A DNA stretch of 64,000 nucleotides from NCBI GenBank assembly GCA_943789355.1, contig CALSTU010000003.1:186001-250000 (forward strand). The letters are read 5' to 3'. Positions 17,572-26,348 of this stretch are shown in pieces. The translations under genes were made by a program, and so were the position numbers. Each line of letters starts with the position of its first letter. Position 1 is the stretch's first letter. Source of the stretch: UBA7430 sp002478765. Its GTDB lineage: Bacteria; Bacteroidota; Bacteroidia; Flavobacteriales; UBA7430. The notes under the pieces were generated by a model, which was given only the letters and a program-made list of their open reading frames with translations, made no database searches and was not told the origin of the DNA.

Positions 17572-17672
17572 ATGCGTATTGGATTCTTTTGAATTGTTAA
17601 TTAATCGATAAAATGTTGATAAAATCAAGGTTTTTAGACTTCTAAAATCAGACCTTAAGTGGGCTAAATTGT

Positions 17673-17680
17673 TATATTTG
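17673..17680 (+). promoter_or_regulatory. Bacteroidota -7 promoter box for gyrB
   Basis: TATATTTG, a perfect TAnnTTTG, ending 34 bases before the gyrB ATG and after the rplI terminator. Confidence 0.6.
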
Positions 17681-17714
17681 TTATAGGTCAAAATTGACAT
17701 AAAAATACACACTC

Positions 17715-19664
17715 ATGAGTGAAGAGATTAAAGGACAAGATTATTCAGCTGGAAGTATTCAAGTACTCGAAGGTCTAGAGGCCGTTCGTAAGCGTCCAGC
17801 CATGTATATTGGAGACGTTGGTCAGAAAGGTTTACATCATTTGGTTTACGAAGTTATTGACAATTCAATTGATGAAGCTTTAGCAGGTCATTGTAAAAAT
17901 ATTGATGTCGTTATTAACGTTGATAACTCCGTTACGGTTAAGGATGATGGTCGTGGAATCCCTACTGCCATGCATCCAAAAGAAGGAAGGTCTGCCTTAG
18001 AGGTCGTTATGACTGTATTGCATGCCGGTGGTAAGTTCGATAAGGATTCTTATAAGGTTTCTGGTGGGCTCCATGGTGTAGGTGTCTCTTGTGTTAATGC
18101 CCTATCGAATTACCTGAAGGTTGAGGTTCATAGAGATGGTAAAGTATTCACTCAGGAATACGCTAAAGGTATTCCGCAAACAGAGGTTCTTGAAGTCGGT
18201 ACTACGGACGATAGAGGTACCATAGTAACGTTTAGACCCGATGATTCGATTTTCACGACCATAGAATATGTGTATGACATTCTCGCGTCGAGAATCCGAG
18301 AGCTATCCTTTCTAAATAAGGGGATTTCATTATCCATAACGGATAAACGCGAACAAGATGACGAAGGTAAAGACATCACTGCGACTTTCTTATCAGATGG
18401 TGGTTTGAGTCAGTTTGTTGAGTATTTAGATGCAACACGTGAGAATTTGATTGAAAACGTGATGTACATGGAAGGGGAGAAGAATGCAATACCTGTAGAG
18501 GTTGCTATGAGCTACAATACTTCTTACTCTGAGAATTTACATTCCTACGTGAATAACATCAATACGCACGAGGGGGGTACCCACTTGGCTGGTTTCCGAA
18601 GAGCTTTAACACGTACGTTAAAATCGTATGCTGAAAAGTCAGGTATGTTAGAACGTGAAAAGGTAACCGTAGCTGGAGACGATTTCCGTGAGGGATTGAC
18701 GGCAGTTATCTCTGTGAAAGTAATGGAACCTCAATTTGAAGGTCAGACGAAGACTAAATTAGGGAATTCAGAAGTTTCTGGGGCAGTTGATCAGTTGGTG
18801 GGTGAAATGTTGAATAATTATCTTGAAGAAAACCCAAAAGATGCCAAGCAGATTGTCTTGAAGGTTATTCTTGCAGCCAAAGCACGACAAGCAGCTAAAA
18901 AGGCTCGAGAAATGGTTCAACGTAAAACGGTAATGTCTTCCACAGGTTTGCCAGGGAAGTTATCTGACTGCTCCGAAAAAGATCCTGAAAAATGTGAGAT
19001 ATTTTTGGTAGAGGGTGACTCTGCCGGCGGTACGGCAAAGCAAGGCCGTGATCGAAATTTCCAAGCTATTTTACCTCTTCGTGGAAAGATATTGAATGTC
19101 GAAAAAGCAATGCAACACAAAGTGTTCGACAATGAAGAAATTAAGAACATCTTCACGGCCTTAGGAGTTTCCATTGGAACCGAAGAGGACAGTAAGGCAT
19201 TAAATATTGAAAAGCTTCGATACCACAAAATTGTTATTATGTGTGATGCCGATGTAGATGGTTCTCACATTTCAACGCTGATTCTTACCTTCTTCTTTAG
19301 GTACATGAAAGACCTTGTTGAAAATGGATATATTTACATTGCTACACCGCCACTTTATTTGGTTAAAAAAGGGAAAGATCAACGTTACTGTTGGAATGAT
19401 GATGAGCGAGATATGCACATCGCAGATATGGGTAAAGGGAAAGATTCTTCTGTAGGTATCCAGCGTTATAAAGGTCTTGGTGAGATGAATGCTTCTCAAT
19501 TATGGGATACAACCATGCAGCCTGAAAATAGAACGCTTAGACGTGTAACCATAGATAGTGCTGCAGAAGCGGATCATGTCTTTTCTATGTTGATGGGTGA
19601 CGATGTTCCACCGCGTAGAGACTTTATAGAGCGAAATGCAAAGTATGCCAATATTGATGCATAA
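17715..19664 (+). CDS. gyrB: DNA gyrase subunit B
   Basis: ATPase subunit of DNA gyrase, which introduces negative supercoils. The 649-residue protein opens AGSIQVLEGLEAVRKRPAMY, with GHKL ATP-site motifs VYEVIDNSIDEALAG, DDGRGIP and GGLHGVGVSCVNAL, the transducer domain, and the TOPRIM domain with EGDSAGGTAKQGRD and MCDADVDGSHI, then QRYKGLGEMNASQLWDTTM. Single-gene unit between two terminators. Length is the short-form gyrase usual in this phylum; topoisomerase IV ParE is the alternative, but the EGDSAGGTAKQGRDR and KILNVEKA pattern is that of gyrase. Confidence 0.96.
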   Translation: MSEEIKGQDYSAGSIQVLEGLEAVRKRPAMYIGDVGQKGLHHLVYEVIDNSIDEALAGHCKNIDVVINVDNSVTVKDDGRGIPTAMHPKEGRSALEVVMTVLHAGGKFDKDSYKVSGGLHGVGVSCVNALSNYLKVEVHRDGKVFTQEYAKGIPQTEVLEVGTTDDRGTIVTFRPDDSIFTTIEYVYDILASRIRELSFLNKGISLSITDKREQDDEGKDITATFLSDGGLSQFVEYLDATRENLIENVMYMEGEKNAIPVEVAMSYNTSYSENLHSYVNNINTHEGGTHLAGFRRALTRTLKSYAEKSGMLEREKVTVAGDDFREGLTAVISVKVMEPQFEGQTKTKLGNSEVSGAVDQLVGEMLNNYLEENPKDAKQIVLKVILAAKARQAAKKAREMVQRKTVMSSTGLPGKLSDCSEKDPEKCEIFLVEGDSAGGTAKQGRDRNFQAILPLRGKILNVEKAMQHKVFDNEEIKNIFTALGVSIGTEEDSKALNIEKLRYHKIVIMCDADVDGSHISTLILTFFFRYMKDLVENGYIYIATPPLYLVKKGKDQRYCWNDDERDMHIADMGKGKDSSVGIQRYKGLGEMNASQLWDTTMQPENRTLRRVTIDSAAEADHVFSMLMGDDVPPRRDFIERNAKYANIDA

Positions 19665-19682
19665 TTTTTAGAATCATACAAT

Positions 19683-19716
19683 AAAAAAAAGGTCGCTATT
19701 TAAGCGACTTTTTTTT
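19683..19716. terminator. Bidirectional intrinsic terminator
   Basis: Six-pair stem GTCGCT/AGCGAC with loop ATTTA, eight A before and eight T after. Placed between the ends of gyrB and the convergent P-domain gene, it can serve both. Confidence 0.9.
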
Positions 19717-19729
19717 ATGCTAATCAGGC

Positions 19730-21787
19730 TCACCTGATTAGAGAAAGAGCGCCTTTAAACTCAGCATGATTTAGTTTTAAGACATAAAAGTAAGTCCCTT
19801 GCGCGACATTTTTATCTAAATATTTACCATTCCATGGTTCAGCACCCGGATAAACGGTGTAGTATACTTCATCACCCCACTTGTTGTAAATTTTAAGTGT
19901 TCCAGATTCACATCTTCTCAATCCATTGATAGATAAAAGATCGTTAACGAAATCTTCATTAGGAGTGAAGACATTCGGGAATTTAATTCTACTGTAGGCA
20001 TCCGTGGATGTTAAGTTTATGATGTCAGTAACAGTATCTGCACAATGTTCATTGGATGCTATGAGTCGAACATTGTAAATTTCTCCCAGATTTGGTAGCG
20101 AAAGATCACGATTATAATCTTGTTTTACCCCGCCAAAATCCCAAATAAAATCGGTAGAGTTGGTGCTTTCATTGTTTAAAATGAGCTTGCTTGAGCAGGT
20201 GTCTAATTCAGTGGTAAATGCGGCAGTTATATCTTTGCTTCTTTGCCCTACTGTAATTGCTCCATCATACTTACAGTTGGTTGCATCTGTAATGGTGTAT
20301 GGGTATGTTCCAGCTCTAAGAAAGGAAACGCTTGAGTCCGTTTTCCCTAACGTGCTCCAGAAATAGTTATAGGGTTTAGTTCCTCCTGTACCATCAACGA
20401 GAACAGATCCGATTCTATTTTCACAACTGTCTGGAATTGTTGTTTCGGTTTCAACTAAAAGTTTTGTGGGTACCAATACGCTATCTTCTCCAGCGTATTT
20501 ACATCCAAACCCATCCGTTAAACTCAGCTTAAAATTGTAGGTGCCAGGTATGTTGGATTTAAACGGCATCTTTTTTTCTGAGTGGATGATACTGTCCGGA
20601 TTTTCAATTGATGTCCATTCATAGGAAATTATTTCAGGCCTATAAATCAGATTTGATGGGCTTATATTTTCTTTGAATTGTATCCACCAATCAAAGATAT
20701 ATCCGTTTCCACCTTTAGAAAGGTCGTCTACTTTTAGAGTCCATTCTCCATTCAGAGGACTTCCTTTTAAATTATTAAAGCTGTTAAAGTATGCTGAGTA
20801 TACGTTGATATTATTGGTAGGGTCTGAGGGGTTGATAGTTTTTTCGAGTTTATTATCTTTCAACAATGCATGCCATGTAGAATCAGGTGAAACATCGGGA
20901 GACCAGCAGTAGAGCATGCCTGTACCTGGTGGATTATTTGCCGGTTGACAGTTAGAAAGGTCATCCTGGGTTATGTTTGGTTCCCCCAGTTTATAGATTA
21001 CACCGATACCGTTACTTGCTATATTAGTCGTTGTATCGGGAAGTAGATTGACTGTACTTCCATTTGGGCTTACTAATTCAATAGTTAACTGTCCTGCAAC
21101 TTGGTGCTCCATATTAATGCAGACTTTATCAAAATTGTTTTCACTGAGGAGTATTTGGTTTGGTAAAAAGTTATTGACTTCAATCTTTTTTTCATAATAA
21201 TCTGAAGTGCATTCTTCAATTTTATCCGGTATTATGATCGTTCTAGAAAATTGATATTTACTTTTCATGGGTACAATAAGCCCCGGTTCTCTATTGGTAT
21301 TTACTTCAAGCTCACTGTCAGTATCTATACAAACTACATCAGGGCTAATAAAAATGTTTTCCGGTTCTGTATGAGAGACCCTAACGTATACTTTTTCAAA
21401 ACTTTTGTTGCTACAATTATTACTATCAGTGATGCTTAAGTTTATCTGATGAATCCCTTTTTCAGTAAAAGTATGCGAGTAATTACGCCCTTCTTCTTTT
21501 ATGTCTTCAGAACTTGTGGAGTGATTCCATGAAAATATTGAATTTGCTGGTGACTCTTGATTTTCTTTACCTTTATAATTCCAATTTCCAGTAAATTCTA
21601 GTGATGCTCCCAAACAGATGTCATAGTAATTAATATCAATGATTGAAACCGTATCTATTGTCGGTGTTATGTCAGAAGTAACCTCTATGGTGGGAAATAT
21701 ATAGACACTGTCACAATTTTGAGCGCTCATCTTATTTGCGAAGAATACTGTGATTAGTATGAATATGATTGTCGTATTTTTTTTCAT
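19730..21787 (-). CDS. Secreted P-domain protein with T9SS type B sorting domain (copy 4)
   Basis: Large exported protein, function unknown. The 685 residues are: signal peptide (1-22, ending NKMSAQ); an N-terminal Ig/PKD-like domain (about 50-140); a P/Homo B-type domain (about 200-372: KVCINMEHQVAGQLTIELVS, then GSPLNGEWTLKVDDLSKGGNGYIFDWW); an SprB-type repeat (455-505: GTGGTKPYNYFWSTLG, AGTYPYTITDATNC); a PKD-like domain (530-590); and a type B T9SS tail (600-685: FPNVFTPNEDFVNDLLSING, LKIYNKWGDEVYYT, QGTYFYVLKL). No protease domain accompanies the P-domain. The most divergent of the four tandem copies; 7 bases after copy 3, so surely one transcript with it. Confidence 0.82.
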   Translation of the reverse strand: MKKNTTIIFILITVFFANKMSAQNCDSVYIFPTIEVTSDITPTIDTVSIIDINYYDICLGASLEFTGNWNYKGKENQESPANSIFSWNHSTSSEDIKEEGRNYSHTFTEKGIHQINLSITDSNNCSNKSFEKVYVRVSHTEPENIFISPDVVCIDTDSELEVNTNREPGLIVPMKSKYQFSRTIIIPDKIEECTSDYYEKKIEVNNFLPNQILLSENNFDKVCINMEHQVAGQLTIELVSPNGSTVNLLPDTTTNIASNGIGVIYKLGEPNITQDDLSNCQPANNPPGTGMLYCWSPDVSPDSTWHALLKDNKLEKTINPSDPTNNINVYSAYFNSFNNLKGSPLNGEWTLKVDDLSKGGNGYIFDWWIQFKENISPSNLIYRPEIISYEWTSIENPDSIIHSEKKMPFKSNIPGTYNFKLSLTDGFGCKYAGEDSVLVPTKLLVETETTIPDSCENRIGSVLVDGTGGTKPYNYFWSTLGKTDSSVSFLRAGTYPYTITDATNCKYDGAITVGQRSKDITAAFTTELDTCSSKLILNNESTNSTDFIWDFGGVKQDYNRDLSLPNLGEIYNVRLIASNEHCADTVTDIINLTSTDAYSRIKFPNVFTPNEDFVNDLLSINGLRRCESGTLKIYNKWGDEVYYTVYPGAEPWNGKYLDKNVAQGTYFYVLKLNHAEFKGALSLIR

Positions 21788-21794
21788 TTACTTT

Positions 21795-24074
21795 TTATTT
21801 TAGTAAAACAAATGATCCTGTTTTTTCGTGCCAATCATTAAGTAGGGATTGGAATTGTATTTTGTAGTAATAGGTGCCTGTTTGGGAAACCTCATTACTA
21901 TTCAGTCGTTTTCCATTCCATCCCTGATCAATGCGGTTTGATTGGAATAATAATTCCCCCCAAATATCGTAAATATATAGTTGAAAACTACTTTCATTGA
22001 CTCTATCTACAATGGGCCTAAATGTATCGTTAATATGGTCTGCGTTTGGAGAGAAAGCGGTTGGTGGCCAAAAGAAATAGTTTTCAGTAACAACGATTTC
22101 TTTTGAGTGGCTATTGGAGCAGTCATAATCATCTGTAATTGATAGAGATACAGTGTAGATGCCCATTTCAATGAAGTTGAATTGAGTTTGGAAATCTTCA
22201 GAGAATAATCTCCCATCAACATACCATTTGGCTGAAATTATCGAAGCTTCATCGTCCACTGTTGATTGATTTAAAAAAATGACTTCACCCTTTTGGTAGG
22301 CAACTGTATCATTGTCTGGAAGGAAGTTTACTTTAGGATCTTCTGAGTCAATTACGTCTATTTCTAGATGCCCCATGCATCCCTCATCGTCGGTTATTTG
22401 AACGCTGTATAATCCTTTACTTAAATTTTTTAATTGATTCTGATTTTCATTTGAATGATTCCATTCATAAAAGTATGGCTTTGTTCCATTCGTTGGAGTT
22501 ATTGATATTTCTCCGAGACCTTGTTGGCAATGGTCTTTTTTTGTTTCGGTATTAAAACGCAGCCCCATTTCATTATTCAGTACACGAGCAGCTCCTGTTT
22601 TCGAGCAACCTAAAGCATCTGTTATTGTGTATTGGTAAATCCCTTCAGATAAATATGATAGGTTGGCACTTGTACTTCCAGACTCCCATAAGATGTTATA
22701 ATCGGGTGTTCCCCCATTTATTTGTAAGTTCAATGCCCCATTGTTATCGCCACAATATTCATCGGTAGATACCGTTTGAACTTCAATACTCTTAGCTGTA
22801 ATGTTTAGGTCTTCTCGATAGATACATCCAAAATTGTCGACGACCTCATAGGCGAAATTTTGAATCCCTTCTTGGGGCATCATGAACGTAGATTGATTTG
22901 GACTTTCGGTAAGATTCGAATTCGGAGTGAAGTATTCATCAACAATCAGATTTTGAAAACTCCATGATGGAGGAGCGAGTTCCTTGTTAATGTTGATGCC
23001 CCATGAAAAAATCCAGCCATTGTCTCGTTTTAGATTATCTTTAATAGAGAGGGTCCAAATTCCATTAAGTGGGGTTCCAATTAAATCTTTGAAGTCATCT
23101 ACAGGGAGATAGGTGTCAGGTTTTAAAGCTTCTGCATCACTATTCAAAAATGTCACCGTATTATTTTCGAAACCATCTGACATCAACCCGTTGTATGTTG
23201 GGTTCATTGACCAGCCATAATTATAACCAACACCGGGGTTGGTCGGCGTGTCGTCGTCATCAGTAGCTTCTCCAAGCCAGATTGAGCTGCCTGTTTTTTC
23301 AAAAAGAATGACTTGTACTCCGTTTGGCGCGGTAAGGAGTATGTCTAAATCGCCTGCATAAGAGTGCTCTATATTGAGGTCGACACTTAGGATGTCATCG
23401 ACATTCAGGAGTAATTGCTCATCATCAAAGCATGCTATTTGAATGTTGGTACTGTATAAAACACCATTTCCATCGGGTAGGTATAACGGTTTGGCAAATT
23501 CATCTTCGCACGGAGGGGATTCCCATGATTCTACCTCAATTTTTGTTGATAGAGAGATGTCTGATTCATCATCGTAGCCTATGGTGTAGGAAATGTCAGG
23601 ACAAACAACGGCTGGAGATATGATGGGGTTTATTTTAGCGGGCATGCTAACACGAACAAATACTTCAAGGTGTGTGTCTGAAGGACAGTCTCTAGAGTCG
23701 ATGGCATAAAGGGAAATTACGTAGCCTCCCGAGTTATTGAATTCATGTGAAAAGCTTGGTGAAATACTTTTTTCAGCATCGTTGATAGACCAGTAAAAAC
23801 GTGTATTTTCTATGGTTTGGGGATAACTGGAGTTATTCTCAGGGAATTCAGCGCTTGCATTCAGCGCTAAAGTTTCTCCCTGGCAAAGGTCGTAATAAAT
23901 AATTCCCTCATTTGTCTCCGGATCAACTATAACAGTTTCGTTGACTGAGCTATTTATTATAAGAGGTGTGATGCTCTGGCATATGTTCTGCGTATACCCT
24001 TTAGTGCCAGAGAAAACTATCGAAATTAAGGTCAGGAACGTTTTTATGTTCTTTTTGTGAAGATAGGTATCCAT
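21795..24074 (-). CDS. Secreted P-domain protein with T9SS type B sorting domain (copy 3)
   Basis: The longest of the four, 759 residues. Signal peptide ends near residue 29 (GTKGYTQ). An Ig/PKD-like domain (57-145) opens with YYDLCQGETLALNA. The P-domain (about 225-362) contains LNIEHSYAGDLDILLTAPNG, GYNYGWSMNPTYNG and LNGIWTLSIKDN. Two SprB-type repeats follow (about 440-492, GTPDYNILWESGST; and 515-567, GTKPYFYEWNHSNE), then a PKD-like domain (590-662) and the type B tail (668-759: PPTAFSPNADHINDTFRP, LYIYDIWGELLFQS). Inferred role: surface or extracellular adhesion or binding protein. Gap to copy 2 is 67 bases. Confidence 0.85.
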   Translation of the reverse strand: MDTYLHKKNIKTFLTLISIVFSGTKGYTQNICQSITPLIINSSVNETVIVDPETNEGIIYYDLCQGETLALNASAEFPENNSSYPQTIENTRFYWSINDAEKSISPSFSHEFNNSGGYVISLYAIDSRDCPSDTHLEVFVRVSMPAKINPIISPAVVCPDISYTIGYDDESDISLSTKIEVESWESPPCEDEFAKPLYLPDGNGVLYSTNIQIACFDDEQLLLNVDDILSVDLNIEHSYAGDLDILLTAPNGVQVILFEKTGSSIWLGEATDDDDTPTNPGVGYNYGWSMNPTYNGLMSDGFENNTVTFLNSDAEALKPDTYLPVDDFKDLIGTPLNGIWTLSIKDNLKRDNGWIFSWGININKELAPPSWSFQNLIVDEYFTPNSNLTESPNQSTFMMPQEGIQNFAYEVVDNFGCIYREDLNITAKSIEVQTVSTDEYCGDNNGALNLQINGGTPDYNILWESGSTSANLSYLSEGIYQYTITDALGCSKTGAARVLNNEMGLRFNTETKKDHCQQGLGEISITPTNGTKPYFYEWNHSNENQNQLKNLSKGLYSVQITDDEGCMGHLEIDVIDSEDPKVNFLPDNDTVAYQKGEVIFLNQSTVDDEASIISAKWYVDGRLFSEDFQTQFNFIEMGIYTVSLSITDDYDCSNSHSKEIVVTENYFFWPPTAFSPNADHINDTFRPIVDRVNESSFQLYIYDIWGELLFQSNRIDQGWNGKRLNSNEVSQTGTYYYKIQFQSLLNDWHEKTGSFVLLK

Positions 24075-24141
24075 ACCAAACGCACATTTTTAGTGTCTAA
24101 AAAGTTTAGAATTTATCCCCCCCAAATTACTTGAAAATAAT

Positions 24142-25908
24142 TTATTCCAGCAGGAAAAACGTTCCAACCTTTTCTTCAGGGCTGTTTTGCCCAATAGTAA
24201 ATTGGCTGAGATAACTGTAGCTTCCACTTGCAGCTCTAATTCCATTGTCTTTTCGTCTACCATCCCAACCTAAATTGATGTCATTTGTTTCAAAGACAAG
24301 TTTGCCCCAGTAGTCATAAATAAAGAGTCTGTAATCGTTATCCATAACATTTTCCAGAATGAGTTTGAATTGGTCATTAACACCATCTCCATTGGGTGAG
24401 AAAGCGCTAGGAACCCAGACCATATAATCTTCTTCAGTGGTAATTTTTTTAGAATAGGTATTTACGCAACCCGCCTTGTTGGTAACGGTAAGTTTTACTG
24501 TACGTGAACCAATGTTGTGGAAATTGTATTGAGGGTTTTGTTGGTGTGAATAGTCTCCATTTCCAAAGTCCCAGTAATAGTCGATTTCATCTGCGTTTGG
24601 TATCGATAGATTTTTGAAATCTATGAGGGCGTTAAGGTGTTTTACTTGATCACTTGTTACCTCAAAATCAGCTTTAATTTCAGGAGCTAAAACAGTTAAG
24701 TCATGGGTGTGAATGCACCCGAAGTTATCTGTCACTTCGTAGGTGTATATATTAGCTCCAGCTTTAGGTTTAATTTTTATCGAACCAGTATTGTTTGTAA
24801 TTATAGAAGGGTTGTCTTTATAACCTTCACTGACCACAAAGTTTTCGAACGACCATTGTGGTGGCATAAGTTCGTCTTTCATTTTAATTCCCCAAGAAAA
24901 CACCCAACCATTATCTAGTTCTCGAGTATCAATTATAGTAAGTTTCCAAGTTCCGTTAATTGGAGAGCCAATAAGCTTGTCAAAACTTTCAATAGGGAGG
25001 TAAGTATCAGGTTTTAACACGCTATTGATCCCATTTCTTGAGATCATCGTATTGCGATTGTAATAAATACCATGGTACATGGTTCCATTGTATGAAGGGT
25101 TCATAGACCATCCATAATCGAATCCCTCTCCCTTATTTCCCATCGTTGCGTCATCATCTGTAGCTTCACCGAACCAACATTGATTCCAATCAGTTCCATT
25201 TTCAAATAGAATAACAGTTGATCCATCAGGAGCTGTGAGTAAAATGTCTAAATCTCCCGTGTAAGAATGTTCTATGTTTATTTGCACTTCAATAATATCA
25301 TAAATGCTATTGATTTTTTCATTTTCACCGTAGCAATCAATTTGAATGGATGTTTCATAGGATGCAGTGTCACCACGATCAGGAACATCAGGAAGGTATT
25401 TGGGTTCTGAGAATTCATCCTCACAGACTGGACTTTCCCATTTCATATTCAATTCTGTATTTTGTTCAATTAAAATATCGTTGGAGTTGTCGGATCCAAT
25501 ACTTATTTCAACATCTGGACATGCAGCTGCTGTTTCAGGCATGATTTGAATGGTTGGTTCAAACCCTACAGCAACATAGGCATCAATTGCTTTACACTGC
25601 GTGTTGGATTCAATCAAAGAAATCGTATAACCTCCAGACTTGTCAAATGTCTTGGTAATTTTTCTCGAATTGGAATCAATTTGAATATCGTCTATCAACC
25701 AGCTGTATGAGGCATTGTTGTCGTTTGATTGGGCTTGAAGAACAAGTGTGTCTCCAAAACAAATGTTGTAGAAGATCGTTTCTGTTTCAGAATCTATTTT
25801 TGTAATGTGAGATACGGCTTCGATTCTTAGATTTAGATTTTCACATTCCTGGGCGAATGTGTGGGTGAGAACTAGTAGTGATGAAAATGTAAATAAGATT
25901 TTCTTCAT
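24142..25908 (-). CDS. Secreted P-domain protein with T9SS type B sorting domain (copy 2)
   Basis: 588 residues. Signal peptide 1-20 (KKILFTFSSLLVLTHTFAQ); Ig/PKD-like domain 40-115 with FYNICFGDTLVLQA; a Cys-bearing linker (ACPDVEISIG; ESPVCEDEFSEPKYLPD); P-domain 185-345 (INIEHSYTGDLDILLTAPDG, DYGWSMNPSYNGTM, INGTWKLTIIDT, NGWVFSWGIKM); PKD domain 412-492 (YYWDFGNGDYSHQQNPQYNF); type B tail 495-588 (VPSAFSPNGDGVNDQFKLIL, IYDYWGKLVFET). It lacks the SprB repeats of copies 3 and 4. Very close to copy 1 over its whole length, so a fairly recent duplicate. Confidence 0.87.
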   Translation of the reverse strand: MKKILFTFSSLLVLTHTFAQECENLNLRIEAVSHITKIDSETETIFYNICFGDTLVLQAQSNDNNASYSWLIDDIQIDSNSRKITKTFDKSGGYTISLIESNTQCKAIDAYVAVGFEPTIQIMPETAAACPDVEISIGSDNSNDILIEQNTELNMKWESPVCEDEFSEPKYLPDVPDRGDTASYETSIQIDCYGENEKINSIYDIIEVQINIEHSYTGDLDILLTAPDGSTVILFENGTDWNQCWFGEATDDDATMGNKGEGFDYGWSMNPSYNGTMYHGIYYNRNTMISRNGINSVLKPDTYLPIESFDKLIGSPINGTWKLTIIDTRELDNGWVFSWGIKMKDELMPPQWSFENFVVSEGYKDNPSIITNNTGSIKIKPKAGANIYTYEVTDNFGCIHTHDLTVLAPEIKADFEVTSDQVKHLNALIDFKNLSIPNADEIDYYWDFGNGDYSHQQNPQYNFHNIGSRTVKLTVTNKAGCVNTYSKKITTEEDYMVWVPSAFSPNGDGVNDQFKLILENVMDNDYRLFIYDYWGKLVFETNDINLGWDGRRKDNGIRAASGSYSYLSQFTIGQNSPEEKVGTFFLLE

Positions 25909-26348
25909 TTTGGTTAAGCTTGATTATATACTAAATACAATCAATTATGATACCAGTATGTAATGATTGAAAAAAATCCACAAACACTTGAGCATCATTT
26001 TCAGATTCACAATTCTGTTGAAAATTTTGGTGCAATGCTTTTATGTCATTGTCGATGGGCAATTAAAAATCGGAGAATTCTATGAATTGAGAATCGCTAA
26101 CACCAATAAAAAAGAATTTAGTAACAGCAAATCATGATAAATTTGCTGCTTTGCATAGGGTGGTAAATGATTTAATCATTTGTTTCCAGACTCAAAACGA
26201 GCCATTGTCTTGATTGATTTTCTGTTATTGAGTGTGTTGTGAATTGGTAAGTGTTTATGAAATATACTTGAGTGATAAGGGAACTGTTACCTACGTTTCT
26301 GATGCCTTGATGGATGGAGCTCAGCCTACAATTCACTTTTTAAATAAT
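25909..26348. other. 440-base gene-free gap between the two closest P-domain paralogues
   Basis: The longest non-coding stretch of the window. No terminator hairpin and no minus-direction TAnnTTTG box for copy 2 was found. Short plus-strand open pieces can be read: one covers 26054-26137 (contains DGQLKIGEFYELRIANT), another runs from a GTG at 26232 into the end of copy 1 (contains YVSDALMDGAQPTIH). Neither has a proper start region or a certain homologue. A plus-direction TAAATTTG at 26138-26145 leads to no gene. Decayed remains of a lost gene are possible. Confidence 0.4.
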